Assembly: GCA_020726505.1 (NCBI GenBank)
Contig: JAHLEZ010000027.1
Span: 714,147 to 778,146 of the forward strand
Length of the DNA: 64,000 bases
From: Leptodontidium sp. MPI-SDFR-AT-0119
Lineage: Eukaryota > Ascomycota > Leotiomycetes > Helotiales > Leptodontidiaceae
Direction: 5' to 3'
A program made the translations under genes and the position numbers. Within the stretch, counting starts at the first letter, position 1, and every line of letters begins with the position of its first letter. The notes beneath the pieces are model-generated. The model did not search any database and was not told the origin of the DNA. It saw only the letters and a list, made by a program, of their open reading frames with translations. Below are positions 45,530 through 59,026 of this stretch, in pieces.

Positions 45530-48500
45530 TATTTTTAGTGACCGACACAGGGAGTGAGTTACTACTGGAGGAGGAACTAAGTAAATATAACAGTGAGGCC
45601 CCTATGTACTAACTTATATAAGGAGAGTCAAGAAAAAACGACAATTGTCTAAACTAAGGGAGCTATTCAGTTAGCTATCTCTTAGCCCTCAAGGCAAAAC
45701 GACGAACATAAAGAATACGGACCTTTGACCTAGGGAGAACGAAGACTACTAAGGAACTAGAGAAAGCTACAAAGTGGGAGTACCTATAGTACTAGAAAAT
45801 CTGTCTCCCTTAGGCCACTGTTCTGATTCCATCGTTCTGAGACATAGTACCTAGCTACTTCGTACTAGCTTCCATTCTCAGCGAAGGTTCTAGTATTTCT
45901 AGACGTAACTAGTATTCTTTAAACGCTAGGAAAAGTCGAGACTCTATAACAGAACTGAAATTAACATATTAGAGGCTTAAGCGGAGTACTAGCGAGCCTA
46001 TATTTCGGAGTGTTCGGCGAGACATAGAACTTCTAGGCTAGTCTAAAGCCTAGGTAGCTTACGCCGAGTGTTAATCTCCTTACTTTGTTTTCCTATTATA
46101 TTTACTTTTATTGTTTTTATAATTTCCGTGTACGAGTCCTAAGCTTTAGGGCGTGTTTGTTTTAGTTTAATAGTTATTAGCGTTCGCTAGGGGCTGACTA
46201 AGGAGTACGGCCCTAAATCTTCGCTAGGAGTTATTGACATTTATCTCGCTTTAAGGTAAGCGAGAGCCTATATACTTTCTATTTTAGGGGAGGGGGTTTC
46301 CTTTACATTTCTTTAGTAATTAATACACCGCATTCTCGGTTACTTTCTTATATTCTAATCGACGACACTATCAACTTACTTTACTACGACCTTCTTACGA
46401 CAACGCACGATGTCAAACAACGGAAACATCGACTACGGCTACGGTAACCTTGAGATGAGTAGGTTCGGCAACATTATAATACCCCTTAGCTCTATTTTGA
46501 CAGGAGTAACTCCTCTGTTTAGACTTAGAATTACTACTAAGTTAAGCCTTAATACCTTTATACTCTCTAAGGACACTACTTCTTAAACCTTAAAGACTTC
46601 TCAAAAGAAGAACAAGAGAAAGAAAGAAAAGTAAAGGACTAGTAGCTCTGATTCTACTAATCTTATAAGACTACACTAATACTTTAGCCTTACCTTTATT
46701 ATAGACGACTTAAAGAACTTAAAAATCTATCTTAGTCAGCCTATACCTATCGCCGGAACCCTGAATGTCCTTATCTTTAATAGAATCGATGTTAGCAACT
46801 ACTTCCGGATTCTCGATCGATACTTTATAGCTTATATAGTCACTAGTGATCAAGTCAAGAAAGAATAGGTTACTAAGTACACTACTCAAGCTTATACATG
46901 GACTATTTGGAAGCTTTCAAGCTTCAAAGAGGGTAGCTATGCTAGCTTCAAGGATGTTATAATCCAGGAGTACTAGCGTGATAATACAGAGTGTCGCCTA
47001 CATACTAATAGTTATCTTAACCGACTTGAGCATGACTTCAAGACTCTTACAGGGGACGGCGAGCCTACTCCTAAACAGTGCCGCGACTTCCTCCGAGCAT
47101 TTAGAGAGGTTACTGTCAACTATATCAACCGTAGCAACCTTATTAACAAGCAAGCCTCTATGAGATTTATCTTCTCTCTTCCTCAAAATCTACGAACTAA
47201 AGCTATACGGGCTACTTCCAAGAATAGTGGAACCCTGAACATTAATAGCATAAACCCATTCGGAAAGGTCTACTCTACTATAGAGGCCCACCTCAACTCT
47301 AAGAGGGAGCTAAACGCTATTGCTAAAGAATAAGGCATCACCGACCGAGCATAGAGTAACACTAATAATATTAACCTGTTCGCTAAGCGCTTTATACTTT
47401 AGCTAACGACTTATGCTATTCCGCCTCGTAATAGTAGACTAGTACCCCGGTATTAGTCTGACTTTGCTAACTACAGGGACAACTCCGCACAAGACGAGAT
47501 TTCTAGAGTACTAAAGTAATAAGACGAGGAGCTATTTACACTTAATTTCCTTCCTACCTTAGAGAAAGTTACTAAGAACCTAAGTAAGGTCAACACAAGA
47601 GATTTGGATTTCATTACTAAAGGATTAAAACATATAAAGATTCTCGGAGTAGTAGTTTAAAGAGCCTCTAATGCTAACTTCACTGTTGAGGTTAATATAT
47701 TTATATTCTTTAAAGAGGCTCAAGAGCAAGCTGCCGTCGACTACAGTACAGTAAATTCGAGTTCCTTGGGGTACAATAAGCGTGCTAAGGATAATTATAG
47801 TTGCCGCTAGTGTATAAATCAATACTAGCCAGGCATGAGACCCCAGGAGTATTATAGTTATATAAACTAATATTATAACTATAAGAAATAGATCGGTCTT
47901 AGTATTATCTATAAAGTCGACGACACTAATTATATTTATATCGGCTTATAGTAGGAGGGGAAGAAGTTATACCCTGTCCAGTTTCCCTCGGACAGAAGGT
48001 CTAAAAGACATTATATCTTAACACGAGTCTTAAACACCCTGTACGACCTTAACCTTAAGCGACGAGCTAAAGCAGTTAAAGAACTCCTTGAGGCAAGAAA
48101 AGAAGCTGCGCTTACTAGGGAAAAGGGAGATAAGGGGACACAATCTCCGACTGTTCCTACTATAAGTTGTATTAAGCTCATCGAAGAACCTACGGGGGAC
48201 CTCAACTCGGATATCATTAGTCAATAGGACTGCACCGAATACTAATTAGTACAGATCCAAAATTTGCTAGCGTATGGCACTAATAGTACTGATTCTAAAG
48301 CTATAGTAGCTCCGGTCGAGACTAAGTAGCGAAAGGGAGTACTTAGACAAGAACCGTATAAGACTTCAGACAAGCTCTAAGAGAAGATTAAGTCTCAATC
48401 CACTTATAGCAAACTAAAGGCACCCCGCGATATTAAAGAACTAGTTAAGTTCGCTAATACTATAGACGTCAACAGCCCAACTAAGACTAGAATAACACCG

Positions 48501-51319
48501 TAATAGATTCTAGTCTATAATAAATCTAAAGTCTCTAACTTGAGCACAAAAACGACATCTACTACGACACCGAAAACATCTTCTAAAACATCACTTATTA
48601 GTAACACAATAAGAAAGAGAGCTTCGAAGTCTAAGGCACTAGTAACACTATCGGCTATCCCCAGACCTATATCCCGTATAGCGTCATCCCGAAGTCCTCG
48701 CGTGCAAGAGGCGTTGACTTAAAATAGTTATAAGCTTAATAACATCTTAGATAAATTACTCGCATAAAAGGAGCTTCCTGGAAACCTCACGCTAAGAGAA
48801 ATCATAGTCTTTATAGACCCGCCTAAAGTATCTCGTCTTTCTACTAGAACAATTAACCGACGTATACAAAAGGAATTAATCGCTAATATTAATACCTTAG
48901 AGTTCGAAGAACCAGAATTAACAACTAGGGAAGATATTATTATATATTAAAAACTACTTCATAACACTCTATATACTCTTCCGAACCTCTATATTACTAA
49001 TGTTTCTGTGACTACGAACTATAGACGACGACTTGAAGAAATCAAACGGGAAGGCCTTAAGTTAAAGTATAAGCATTGGGAAGAGCGCATTATAACTCAT
49101 AGCTCTATTTTAAGAAATCTACTAGCAGCAAAGTTTAAAACACAATAAAGACGCTAGCGACTTCAATTGTTCGCATAATAAGAAGCTCTCATTGACAACT
49201 CAGTATTATAGCTTATAGTTAGCGCTATCCCGGTCTTTAGTCTGATCCTTATAGTATTACTTAGAACTATAATACTACTTAGTAAGTGTATCTTTAGGAA
49301 CCTTCCGACGAAACGCACTCGCGCTCAAGAACTACTATATGCTGAAGTAGCCTTACTAAGGACGACGACTGAGACAAGAAACTTATACTTCTCACTAGTA
49401 CTAAAGGTTATTATTACTATACCTAGCCGAACTAAGGTCACTAATGTCAGAGCTACCCTTGACACAAGAGCTGAAGTTAGTTACATAACACTTAAAGCAG
49501 CTACTCTCTTAGAGCTCCCTATTACTAGAAGCTAGACTATGGCTTTAAAGACAATTACTGGAGTTAAGTCCCGATTTATTGGTTTTGCTAACAATGTTAC
49601 GGTTATTATAAGCAACTGCGTTGTCAATAACAGATTCTATATCATAGACGCCCCTAGTATAAAGGTCATTTTAGGCTTTCTATTCTTTCGCAAAGTCAGA
49701 GTATCGTTCCGCTATCCTAGAGACTATAATGGAGGCATTATACTGGCTCAGTTTTGAGATCAGTGATTAAGAGACATCACTACGGTCAAAACTAACGATA
49801 CTACGGAGGATACCAAGGACACTAAAGCTCTTCGGGAAGAAAACGGGATAAGTATAATCTTTTTAAAATAAACAGACTCTAAAGATAACTACGAAGAAGA
49901 AGACTTCTCGAGAAAAAAGTAACTAACTATATATCGAGCGCTACTGTCGGTGCCTTAGAATGCTCGATTAACCCCTCACAACATAACCCTTAACTACTAA
50001 AGCTTAGAGGCAAGCTTTATAAAGGGGGGGACAAAGCAGTACTAAGTGATAATAATAAAGGCAATATTATTCTTATTAAGTACTTAGAAAGAGAGTTTTA
50101 CGTCCTAAAATCAGTACTTAATGATTTTTAGTAAGAGGCAATCTTAGACATATTCCCGGAGGAGAAGTCAACTACAGAACTATTCTTTCTTAGAGCTTTT
50201 AGAGTTAGTTCTTTGATTAAAGCCACGCCTACCTTCGAATAGACGAAGAACTATAACGATCTCCCGATCAAGAACCCCTTTCGGAGCACTTAAAACACCA
50301 CTACTCGGATCAATACTATGTACAAATCGAAAGCCAAGAAAGTCCAGCCAATTGACAAAGCCGACCTTATAAGCGACCCCCCAGGAGGGAGAGATAATTA
50401 GTATAAGAGATCAAAAGATAGAGGGACTAAGTAAGAACAGTTAAGGAAATATTAAGATTTATTACTACTACGCTTTACTAATATACCCCGCAACTCCCGA
50501 CTTACGCCAGAGAGACTAGCCAAACTTGACGTCGAGAAGCTATTACAACCTAAAGAGAGAGCTCTCTTCAATGAAATAATGATTAATAGAGAAGGAGCTA
50601 TAGCGTTCGACTGGCCCGAATGTGGTAGATTCCACGAAGATATCTCTCCCCTAGTCGTCATTAAGACTATTAAGTACAAAGCTTAGTAAGCCCCTAACTT
50701 TCCGTTACCACGAGCTTTAGTCCTAGAAGTCACGAAGATAGTACAAGAGCGTCTCGATAAAGGTATTCTTGAGCTTTCTGAAGGCTTATACTAAAATACT
50801 TGGTTTTTAGTAAAAAAGAAGGAATCTAGAAAATATAGACTTATTAACTTAGCCACTATACTAAATGCCGTCACACGAAGGGATACTAATCTTCCACCTT
50901 TAATAGATAAGTTCTCCGAAGAATTCGCTAGTTGCCACGTCGCTAGCCTCGTTAACTTATACTCTGACTATAATTAACAAACTCTCCACAAGTCTAGCCG
51001 AGATATAACTGCCTTTTATATTCTGAACGTAGGCTTAGTCAGGAATATAACTCTCCTTTAGGGTACTATAAACTCTATTACTTAGTTTATTAGAACGATT
51101 ACTCGTATATTGAAGCTACTGATTCTTAACGTGTCTATGCTATTCTTAGATAATATAGGAGTTAAGGGACTATATATAGACTATAATTAAGAAGAAGCTC
51201 GTCTTAGAATCCGAAGATTTATCTTAGAGTATATTCAGAACCTCGACAAGACATTAGAACACTTAGAAAGAGTAAGTGCTATTATCGGCCCGAAGTCTCA
51301 GTTTTGTTTAGACGGTATA

Positions 51320-51477
51320 TGTGACGGTTCTGTGCTGACGTCACGTGTTTAGGGGCTAGTGTTTCAGCTTTGAGATATAGGGGTCAGCTACAGCTACAGC
51401 TGTCCTTCTTCTATATCTATTGTCCTAAGAATAAGAGTACTGTCTTAATATTACCTGTCCAGAGTACAATCGTCACA
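51320..51477 (+). repeat. 5' LTR of gag-only element
   Basis: 158 bp, TG...CA termini, near-identical to 52676-52833. Differences I see are transitions, such as GCTGACG versus GCTAACG and TTCTATAT versus TTCTGTAT. Confidence 0.93.
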
Positions 51478-51649
51478 TTACAATAGATCCTCAGTTGAGA
51501 CTGAGTACCCTAGGTCCTAGGTTTATGCTTATGTTCTACTCTAGGCTACGTCTCACGTCTCACACTTTCACGATTACTACGATTGAGCTTGTTGGGCTCA
51601 TTTGAAACTATACGCACACGTTTTTTATCTCTTTTTTTATTATAGATTC

Positions 51650-52614
51650 TATTCAGATTCAGACTACTCTTGCAGACTTGCAAGCAGAGCTACAGCGCCA
51701 GCGCGACGAGATTACCTTCCTCCGAACGGTTATTGCGACTCGCACCCCCTCAAAACCGAAACCCTCTCTACCCGACCCCGAAAAATTCAACGGACAAGCC
51801 TACAAGTACGATACGTGGCTCCCCTCGATCAAGGCAAAGCTACAAGTCGACGGCATAGCAATTGGCGACGCTACTGCTCAATTCTATTACGTCTACCTCA
51901 ACCTCGAGTCCCACGTTCAGGCTATGGTCCTACCTCAACTCTCCCAAGCCGACGAGTCGTCTCATGACTACAATACAATACTCGACCAACTTACGCGTGT
52001 CTACGACAACCCGAATAAGGTGCAGGAGGCAGAGGACAAGTTATACACTCTCAAGCAAGGCACCGACTCTCTCCACGCTTACATGGCTAAGTTTGAACGA
52101 GTCCTGTACGAGGCTCGAGGTCAAGACTGGCCAGACGTCAATAAGATCTCCGCGTTCCGGAACGGCTTGAATACAACACTTCGCAATCGGCTTGCTCAAT
52201 AGCTAAACCTGCCTCGCCGATATTCCGACTTTGTCCGAATCGTTCAGCAACTTACTGGCCGCTCTTCAAATACCGCTTCCGGCCCAGCTCTCTATAACCC
52301 TTCTTCCTCTTCACACTACAACGCCAATAACCATCAGCACGGCGAGCCAATAGACGTCAACGCTGTAACCATTGGAGCAATTAATACTACCGCCGCCCCA
52401 CGTGCTCGCTCAGTCTCCCCAGAGCTCAGGCAACAATTTAGGGCTAATAGTTTGTGTGTACGATGCGGACTTCCAGGCTATTAGGTCAAAGACTGCAAGT
52501 TGAGACTATACATTAATAGTACTAGCAAAGTAACGATTACTGCTATTAATGACGACGAATACGACTGTGAGGAAGACGAGCTAGACTCGGACGATCTAGA
52601 CTATCCAGATGCTT
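51650..52614 (+). pseudogene. Gag relic of the gag-only LTR element
   Basis: One plus-strand frame stays open over 300 codons apart from a few stops. It contains a coiled N-terminus (LADLQAELQRQRDEITFLR), a capsid-like block (PEKFNGQAYKYDTWLPSIKA, QDWPDVNKISAFRNGLNTTL) and a damaged zinc knuckle near 52450-52490: CVRCGLPGY, stop, VKDC. The histidine position of CX2CX4HX4C reads tyrosine (CAT to TAT) and the stop is TAG where CAG is expected. The stop at 52200-52202 follows LAQ and could likewise have been CAG. An acidic tail ends at 52614. Confidence 0.85.
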
Positions 52615-52675
52615 AGCAAAGGAACATTTTTCATACTTGAGCGCTCGGGACGAGCTTTTTAGGAGGGGGGGGTGA

Positions 52676-52833
52676 TGTGACGGTTCTGTGCTAACGTCAC
52701 GTGTTTAAGGGCTAGTGTTTCAGCTTTGAGATATAGGGGTCAGCTACAGCTACAGCTGTCCTTCTTCTGTATCTATTGTCCTAAGAATGAGAGTACTGTC
52801 TTGATATTACCTGTCCAGAGTACAATCGTCACA
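52676..52833 (+). repeat. 3' LTR of gag-only element
   Basis: 158 bp, matching the 5' LTR at 51320-51477, followed by the GTATA target copy. Confidence 0.93.
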
Positions 52834-55499
52834 GTATAGACATTATGGGATACGCCTATAACTCTAAGGGGAGAGAACCTTCGGCGAGACACTTAGTTAA
52901 GATCAAGAACTAGAACCTACTAAGTAACTTAATAGAAGTCAAGGTATTCTTAGGCCTTATTATTTACTTCTAAATTTAGATCAAAAACTTCTAACTAATC
53001 GTTAAGCTATTATACGCACTATTTAGAAAAGGAGTCAAGTTCTTCTAGGACCTAGAGATTTACGATAAAGTAATATAAACTCTTAAAGATATATTATACT
53101 CGTTTCTAGTTCTATGTCAGATTAATTATAGCGAGGGTACTAGAGAGATAGTTGTCGGTGTCGACTTAAGTAGCATAAGTTAAGGAGGTTTCCTTAGCTA
53201 AAGAGACTCTCTAACGAACAAGATACGACTTATAAGGTACAAGAGTAGTTTTTAGAGTAAGACTGAAGCTAAGTATAATGTCACTAAGTGAGAATATAAA
53301 GGTATACTTTATATTTTAAAGAAACTCAAGATCTAGCTCGTTAACGTGCACTTTGTTATTAAAATAGACGTTAATACCCTAGTTACTTAACTAAATAGAG
53401 CCGCCTACGATTATCTTAGCGCCTTACTTACTAGATGGCTTACTTAGATACGCCTATTTGATTTCGAAGTTCGGCATATTAAAGGCTTAATACACGTCGT
53501 TGCCGATCAGCTCTCTAGGAGGCCAAGGCATACTGACGACACGCCGGAAGAGAGTGATATAGACGAGGATTAGATACTTTCTGAGTTAGGAGCCTATGAG
53601 ATCTGCCTTATAGAAGTATTTAACGCCGAAGAACCTATTAATTTAGAACCTAAAGAAGTAATAATAGACCTTAAATTACGCAAACGAAACGACATCTTAC
53701 TAAATATAAAAGCAAAAGTGTAATACTTAAGAGACAAAAGGGAACTTAACTCCTCTGATAGTTTAAGCTCTATCGAAGGAGAACTACTTATCCTGGCTAA
53801 TAAGTACAGCGAAGGGTACTAGCAAATTACCCGATACCTGACGACACTCAAGACTCCTAAGGACATAACTAGAAAGCAGTTTCGAGTCTTCAAATGGGAA
53901 GCTTTAAATTACGGTGTACATAGTCGCTGGATTTGGAGGCTCCCTATAAAAGGTTCTACTGTTAAGCTTGTTATTAACACTAATAAGGAGAAGGAAATTA
54001 TACTTTGGAGCTACCACAATAATTCTAGTTACAAAGGGAGAGAAAGTACTTACTACTGTATCGCTACACAGTACTTTTAGAAAGGACTATTTACTAACTA
54101 TATAAAATACGTCCAAACGTGTAAGAATTGTCAACTCTAATTAACGAAACGTCTTGAGGAGCCTCTTTACCCTACAGTATCAAATAGACTTATAGAAAAG
54201 TGGGCATTAGATGTTACCTACATACCACTACACAGGGGAAAAGGTTACCTTATTATTATAAGAGACGACATAAGTGGATAGGCTAAAGCTAGAGTTCTCT
54301 TTACTAGAGAGGCCAAACACATCACTACTTTTATCTAGGAAGATATTATTTGCCGTTATAAGTTGTTTTAGAGACTTATTATAGATAGAGGAACTAAGAA
54401 TATAAGGGAAGTACTAGAACTACTCAACAAAATAGAGGTCGAGCGAATCAAGATCTCGGTATATAACGCTAGAGTCAATAGAATGATCGAACGAGGCCAT
54501 AGACTTATTAAGAATGCCTTGTCAAAAATAGAAGGACGTTAGACTAATAACCTTTCCACAGTATTGTTTACTGACAGAACTACTATACATAATCCAACTA
54601 GTTATACACCATTTTATATAGTGTACGGTAGAGAAGCGATTTTGCCTATCGAAACAAGGAACCCTACGTAAAGAACGTTGTTTACTAAAGAGGTTCGTGA
54701 CCGATCGAAGTTACTATAGCTTAAGGCTACATAGTTTTAGATGAGACAAGAACACATCGATGAGGCTATCTTCAGGAAGACTTAGCGTCGTCAAGAAAGC
54801 AAGGAAGCCTTTAATCTCAAACACGACATACAAAAGAGACTATTTAAAAAGAAAGACTTAGTCCTCTAATAGGACTTAATACGAGAGAATGATATGTCCT
54901 CAAACCAAGCACTCGACTTCAGGTGGCTAGGTCCCTACGAGATCGCTAAAACTTACGCCAATAAAGGTTATTATAGACTCAAGGAACTCGGCGATAATGG
55001 CCCTTAGCTACGATAAACCTTCGCCAGTAATAAGCTTAAGCTCTTCTATAAGAGAAATAACTTTATTTATAACAATAATAATAAAGTGGGAGAGGCCTCT
55101 AGCGAAGACGACAACTTAACTCCTCTAAATCTTAAACTAGACATTAATTTATAACACCTCAACGACCCCGAATTCTTAGAGAACCCTACGATTCCGACGA
55201 TATAGCGTATTAGGGACAATAAGATAGTAATCAGAGTCCCCGAATTATTAGTACAGTAGCGCAGTGAGTACTAAGTAGTGTCTGACTCGGAATAAATATG
55301 CACGCTCCACACGCTAGCGTCGCCGATAATATTTCTTTAGTTAAATAAACTTAGCCCCAATAACTGTCACTTACTTCCACAAGTAACTATCGCGACACGA
55401 AACTTAAAGCTAACACTTCAGTATTAAGGCTTTAGTATTAAGGAGCTAGTACGAGGACGCATCCCTAGTCTTTAAAAGGGGGGACGACATACTGCCGCA

Positions 55500-58400
55500 T
55501 ATTAAAATCATTAAAATAATCACTAAACCGACTTTATACTACTAAGAACTACGATTCAGGACACCTTAGTACTATAACAAACACAAAGAAGAGCCTATAT
55601 AGCCCTAAGTAAGTCAGAGAGAACATTAGCCCCACGCTATAAGAACACTTATCTCTCAAAGTAAAACTTAACAAGAAACTAGCGCCTTTATAAACTACTT
55701 ACTATATACAAATATACAATAGGTTTAGAACGAGACTGCCATTATCAAGCTAACGATATTTTAGGCAGTAGAAAGTAACTTCGTTTGAATAAGCCAGTTG
55801 TCGGGCTTAATCTGCAGGACTAGATTCTAAAACAGCAGGTTAAACCTGTGGCCTAGGCTAGAAATTCGAGTCCAACGTGCTAGACACCCTAAAGAATATA
55901 GACGTAATATACTTAGGCGCTAACTCTTAGTAATTAATAAAAAGAGAGGAAATAATAAAGTAAGTCCATTGTTCCTAGGGACAAAGCCAACACTTATAGA
56001 GCTATTAACCCTAATATAACACACAGTGATCTATAAAGGACGATACTAAGAGTACTATCGACAAACTAGCCTTAAACTAGTAAGTAGATTACACGATTTA
56101 TGTAAGGCGGGCAAAAGTCTAGGAAATCTCTTAACGAAGAGCTAATAATACGCTCAGAATTAGAGCCGTGCTCTTTAAAACCTTAAGGACTGTCCACAAT
56201 AGCCTCAAATCTAGGAATTTGCCAGTCAGTACTCTCGTTAACAAGCCTAAGCAAGTCTCAGGGAGGTTCGCGATCTATCCAAGAAGATCTCTCATTATAG
56301 GCGACAGAATATAGCTAACGCTAACCTTACCCCACGTATTAGAGGTCTAAGTATGCCATCGGCCGACGACCCCTAGTTAGTGAACCTTTTAGGGATCGAG
56401 TATTAGTCGACTACCCCTAATCAGCTCTGTCTAAAGTCTCTCGCCTGTTAAGTCAGGGCCCCTTCTATATATACGTTAATACCTCTTAGTCCCTTCCCGT
56501 CGGAAAGTCTAAAAGAATAAAGACTTCTCTTACTATTCACTAGTGTTAGTAGACAAGAGGTAATATACTTCGCACTTAGAGTGCTAATAAGAGACTACAA
56601 GTTATAGACAACTTTTAAATATAGTACAATAGTTCTACGATTATAACAGACTTACAAGTAGGAGTGCCGCTATTCTAGGCTCGCATTAATATCGCTAAAG
56701 TAATGAAGACTCTATACCCTCGACCTCCAGCCAGGTTCAGCAATAAGTACTAGCAACCAATCAAGGCTAAGGGTGCGACCTTAGGTATTCTTATAGATGT
56801 TTCGTCACCGCCTATTACATCATTCCGAGAGGTGTCGTTAAGTAGAACAGACAGGGACAAAGCTAATAACCCATAAAGTAACCGGTCAAGAGTCAAGTCT
56901 AGCTTCGACCTCAAGATTAATAATAAGCTCTTTAACCCCTATTAAAGAACTAAAGCAATTAAGAGACCTTAATTATGACCGAACTACTATTCCGAGAAGA
57001 TCTCTAGTTAATAGGACCCCACAATATACCATCTTATACTTAACTACTACCAGCTCAATAGTACTTAAGTTAACTAAACTCTTTTGCCCCTAGAAAGCTC
57101 AACTGTTTTAAAGACCCTCTATTAGCTTTAACAACAGGAGGTGACTTACTTGTCAAGGGGAGAAGGGGCCACTTCTATTATATTAAGAACTAAGAACTTA
57201 TTATAGCCTCTTAACCCTACTTAACGCATTACGACTGTTAGTTTACCCACTCCTCCCGGCTTCCTGCTATAAACCTTTGAAGTTGGTGGATTTAGCCTCT
57301 ACCCTATTCAATTAACTAATTGATGAGAGACTAGCGGAATGATGTCACTTATCTCTAGTAGTGTGACTTGCGCAAGTGTAATATAGACGCGTCTATAGAG
57401 GGACCCGAAAGCTACTTAGTGACTTATTTCTAAGGGAAGATTAGTACAGCGCGACACGCACGTTCTAAACCCGAGGAGTAGAGTTTAATACGAGTATCAA
57501 ATAAAGTTGTCGATGATTCTTATTAAGTTTACGAGCTTAAAAGAAATAGAGGACATTATTTCCTTGACTTATAAAGAGAATATAAGCACCGGCACTACGA
57601 AGACGTTAGGCAATTTAATACTTAACTAGTTTAAGGTAAAGTCCTGGAGTTCACTTTAAGTATTTCTTAAAACACGAGTTAAGGACTAAAGATAGTAGTC
57701 GTACTGTGATTAGTATAGGAAAAGTATTAGCATAATCTGTAAATAGCTAGTTAAGTACAAGAGAAGAGATAGGAGTATAACTCACGAAGTTAAGACGCGT
57801 TAAGACCTCTATAGTATTAACCTTTAGTATTAAAGCTAAGAGCGCTTGGGCTAAGATGCGAACCGATTTTAATAACACCTCTAAGGTAGCTGATAACGAA
57901 GGACTCTTCTTGAAGGTTTATGAGGAGTTAGTAGAGCTTAGATAGTGTTATAGAAGGTCAACTTACTACGTTGAGGCGACTTGACTTTATACTAAAGTTA
58001 CTATTTAGAGATCGAGGTACAGAAAGCTGAGGAGGGACTATATATAGGTTAACGTAGGTATTACGGAAGAAGTTACTGTCTAGCAAGAAGGAAGTAAGTA
58101 AGCAAGGAAAGCTCTCTACTACGTCACCTTTACGACTAGGCAACAGCGAAGTTGAAGGTGCTAAGCTCTAATAGCGCGCTAAAGTTAATAGTGAAGGCTA
58201 AAGTTATTATCTTAAAAGTACTGAATATAGAGAAGTTGGCGGCAGAGAGACTTCTGAGAGTACTGGAGTTATAATAGTTAAAGTTATCGTTAAATAGAAG
58301 GAGATCTTGCCTTAAGGGTGTAAAGAAAAGTGATAGTGAAGTCGATCTTGACATAAGCTTAGCGGGGAAGTTTGCTTTCTTTAGAGGTGTTATAACGAGA

Positions 58401-58742
58401 GAAGGTATAAGAGGTGTTATTTGATTAATAGAAAGAAGGAGGAAAGAGATCGAGACGCGTTGAGGTGCTTTATAGAGAGAATAATATTAAGGAGAGATTA
58501 TTATATTTAGAGAGTTGAAGTTGGAAAGTTAGTGGGGGAGAGCCAGCCTTATATAAGGGGGCAAGAAGGTGCTAAGCGAGACAATTGTTTACTTTAAAGG
58601 TAATAAGTCAATTATCACGGGACTTTGTATATACTAGTTATATAGCATCCTACTGACGATTTGAGACGCTCTAATTAGTTGTTTACTTCTTTTTAGTATA
58701 TATTACTCGAGGACGAGTAGAGTCTTTAAAGGGGGGGACACA
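55500..58742 (+). other. Unassigned 3.2-kb internal segment of gypsy 2
   Basis: Lies between the integrase end and the 3' LTR. Too decayed to read a protein; at 57640-57960 a plus-strand frame has codon-like composition with few stops (SSFKYFLKHELRTKDSSRTV-like, AWAKMRTDFNNTSK), and antisense frames 57958-58143 and 58136-58354 also exist. It could be an extra ORF, a captured segment or a further buried element. No target duplication found inside. Confidence 0.4.
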
Positions 58743-59022
58743 TGTGGCGGGGACAGCCGCTAATTTCTTTTGTCACATAACTAGGCTAGTCCTTCGCATA
58801 TATAAAGAGCTAATACTTGACTATAGAACGTCAAGAACGTAACACTAGATATATTCTATTTATTAGAACCTTTTCCCTCCCCTCCTTTGCCGATTTATAC
58901 TCTCTAGATATGTGATATCTTTAGATTTGATTGATCTGTTATTTATAGAGCCTAGAATCTCCTCTAGTGGCTCGCTACATGCTACCCTCTTGTTGTGTGG
59001 ATTGGGGTTCGTCCCTCCCACA
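58743..59022 (+). repeat. 3' LTR of gypsy 2
   Basis: 280 bp, matching 45250-45529. Followed by the CTAC target copy, after which gypsy 1 resumes. Confidence 0.93.
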
Positions 59023-59026
59023 CTAC

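Larger units (their letters stand above)
51320..52833 (+). mobile_element. Gag-only, non-autonomous LTR retrotransposon (TR-GAG type), 1514 bp
   Basis: Two LTRs of 158 bp (51320-51477, 52676-52833) begin TGTGACGGTTCTGTGCTGAC and end CAATCGTCACA. The duplication GTATA flanks it (51315-51319, 52834-52838). A purine tract AGGAGGGGGGGGTGA precedes the 3' LTR. The only coding region is gag-like, with no protease, reverse transcriptase or integrase; it must have moved with enzymes from another element. The LTRs differ at only a few positions and the interior is much less AT-rich than its host, so it is the youngest layer. It is inserted in the reverse transcriptase of gypsy 2. Confidence 0.95.
46410..54660 (+). 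pseudogene. gypsy 2 gag-pol relic
   Basis: Gag-like sequence starts MSNNGNIDYGYGN and includes CRDFLRAFREVTVNYINRSN near 47080. The protease reads LDTRAEVSYITLKAA (family LDTGAE) then VILGFLFFRKVRVSFRYPRD. Reverse transcriptase: FLVKKKESRKYRLINLAT, LFLDNIGVKG (family FLDDI, with D to N by G-to-A) near 51155, then after the inner element GYAYNSKGREPS and VFLGLIIYF-like. Integrase: WALDVTYIPLHRGKGYLIII, VYNARVNRMIERGHRLIKNA and PFYIVYGREAILPI. Stops are many, so no product is possible. Confidence 0.88.
45250..59022 (+). mobile_element. Ty3/gypsy LTR retrotransposon 2 (plus strand), inserted in gypsy 1
   Basis: LTRs of 280 bp at 45250-45529 and 58743-59022 start TGTGGCGGGGACAGCCGC and end GTCCCTCCCACA. 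The target duplication is CTAC at 45246-45249 and 59023-59026, or CTACT if the shared T is counted. A purine-rich tract precedes the 3' LTR (58725-58740). Plus-strand order: gag-like region from an ATG at about 46410, protease near 49450-49760, reverse transcriptase 50690-53060 (split by the inner element), RNase H to 53540, integrase 54000-54660. The element is about 12.25 kb without the insertion, long for gypsy, partly because some 3.2 kb separates integrase from the 3' LTR. Decayed throughout. Confidence 0.93.

Noticed and set aside
55780..55890. tRNA-like stretch with an AATTCGAGTCC box
   Set aside because: A B-box-like sequence is present, but I could not fold a cloverleaf with a consistent anticodon arm, and it lies inside a decayed retroelement.
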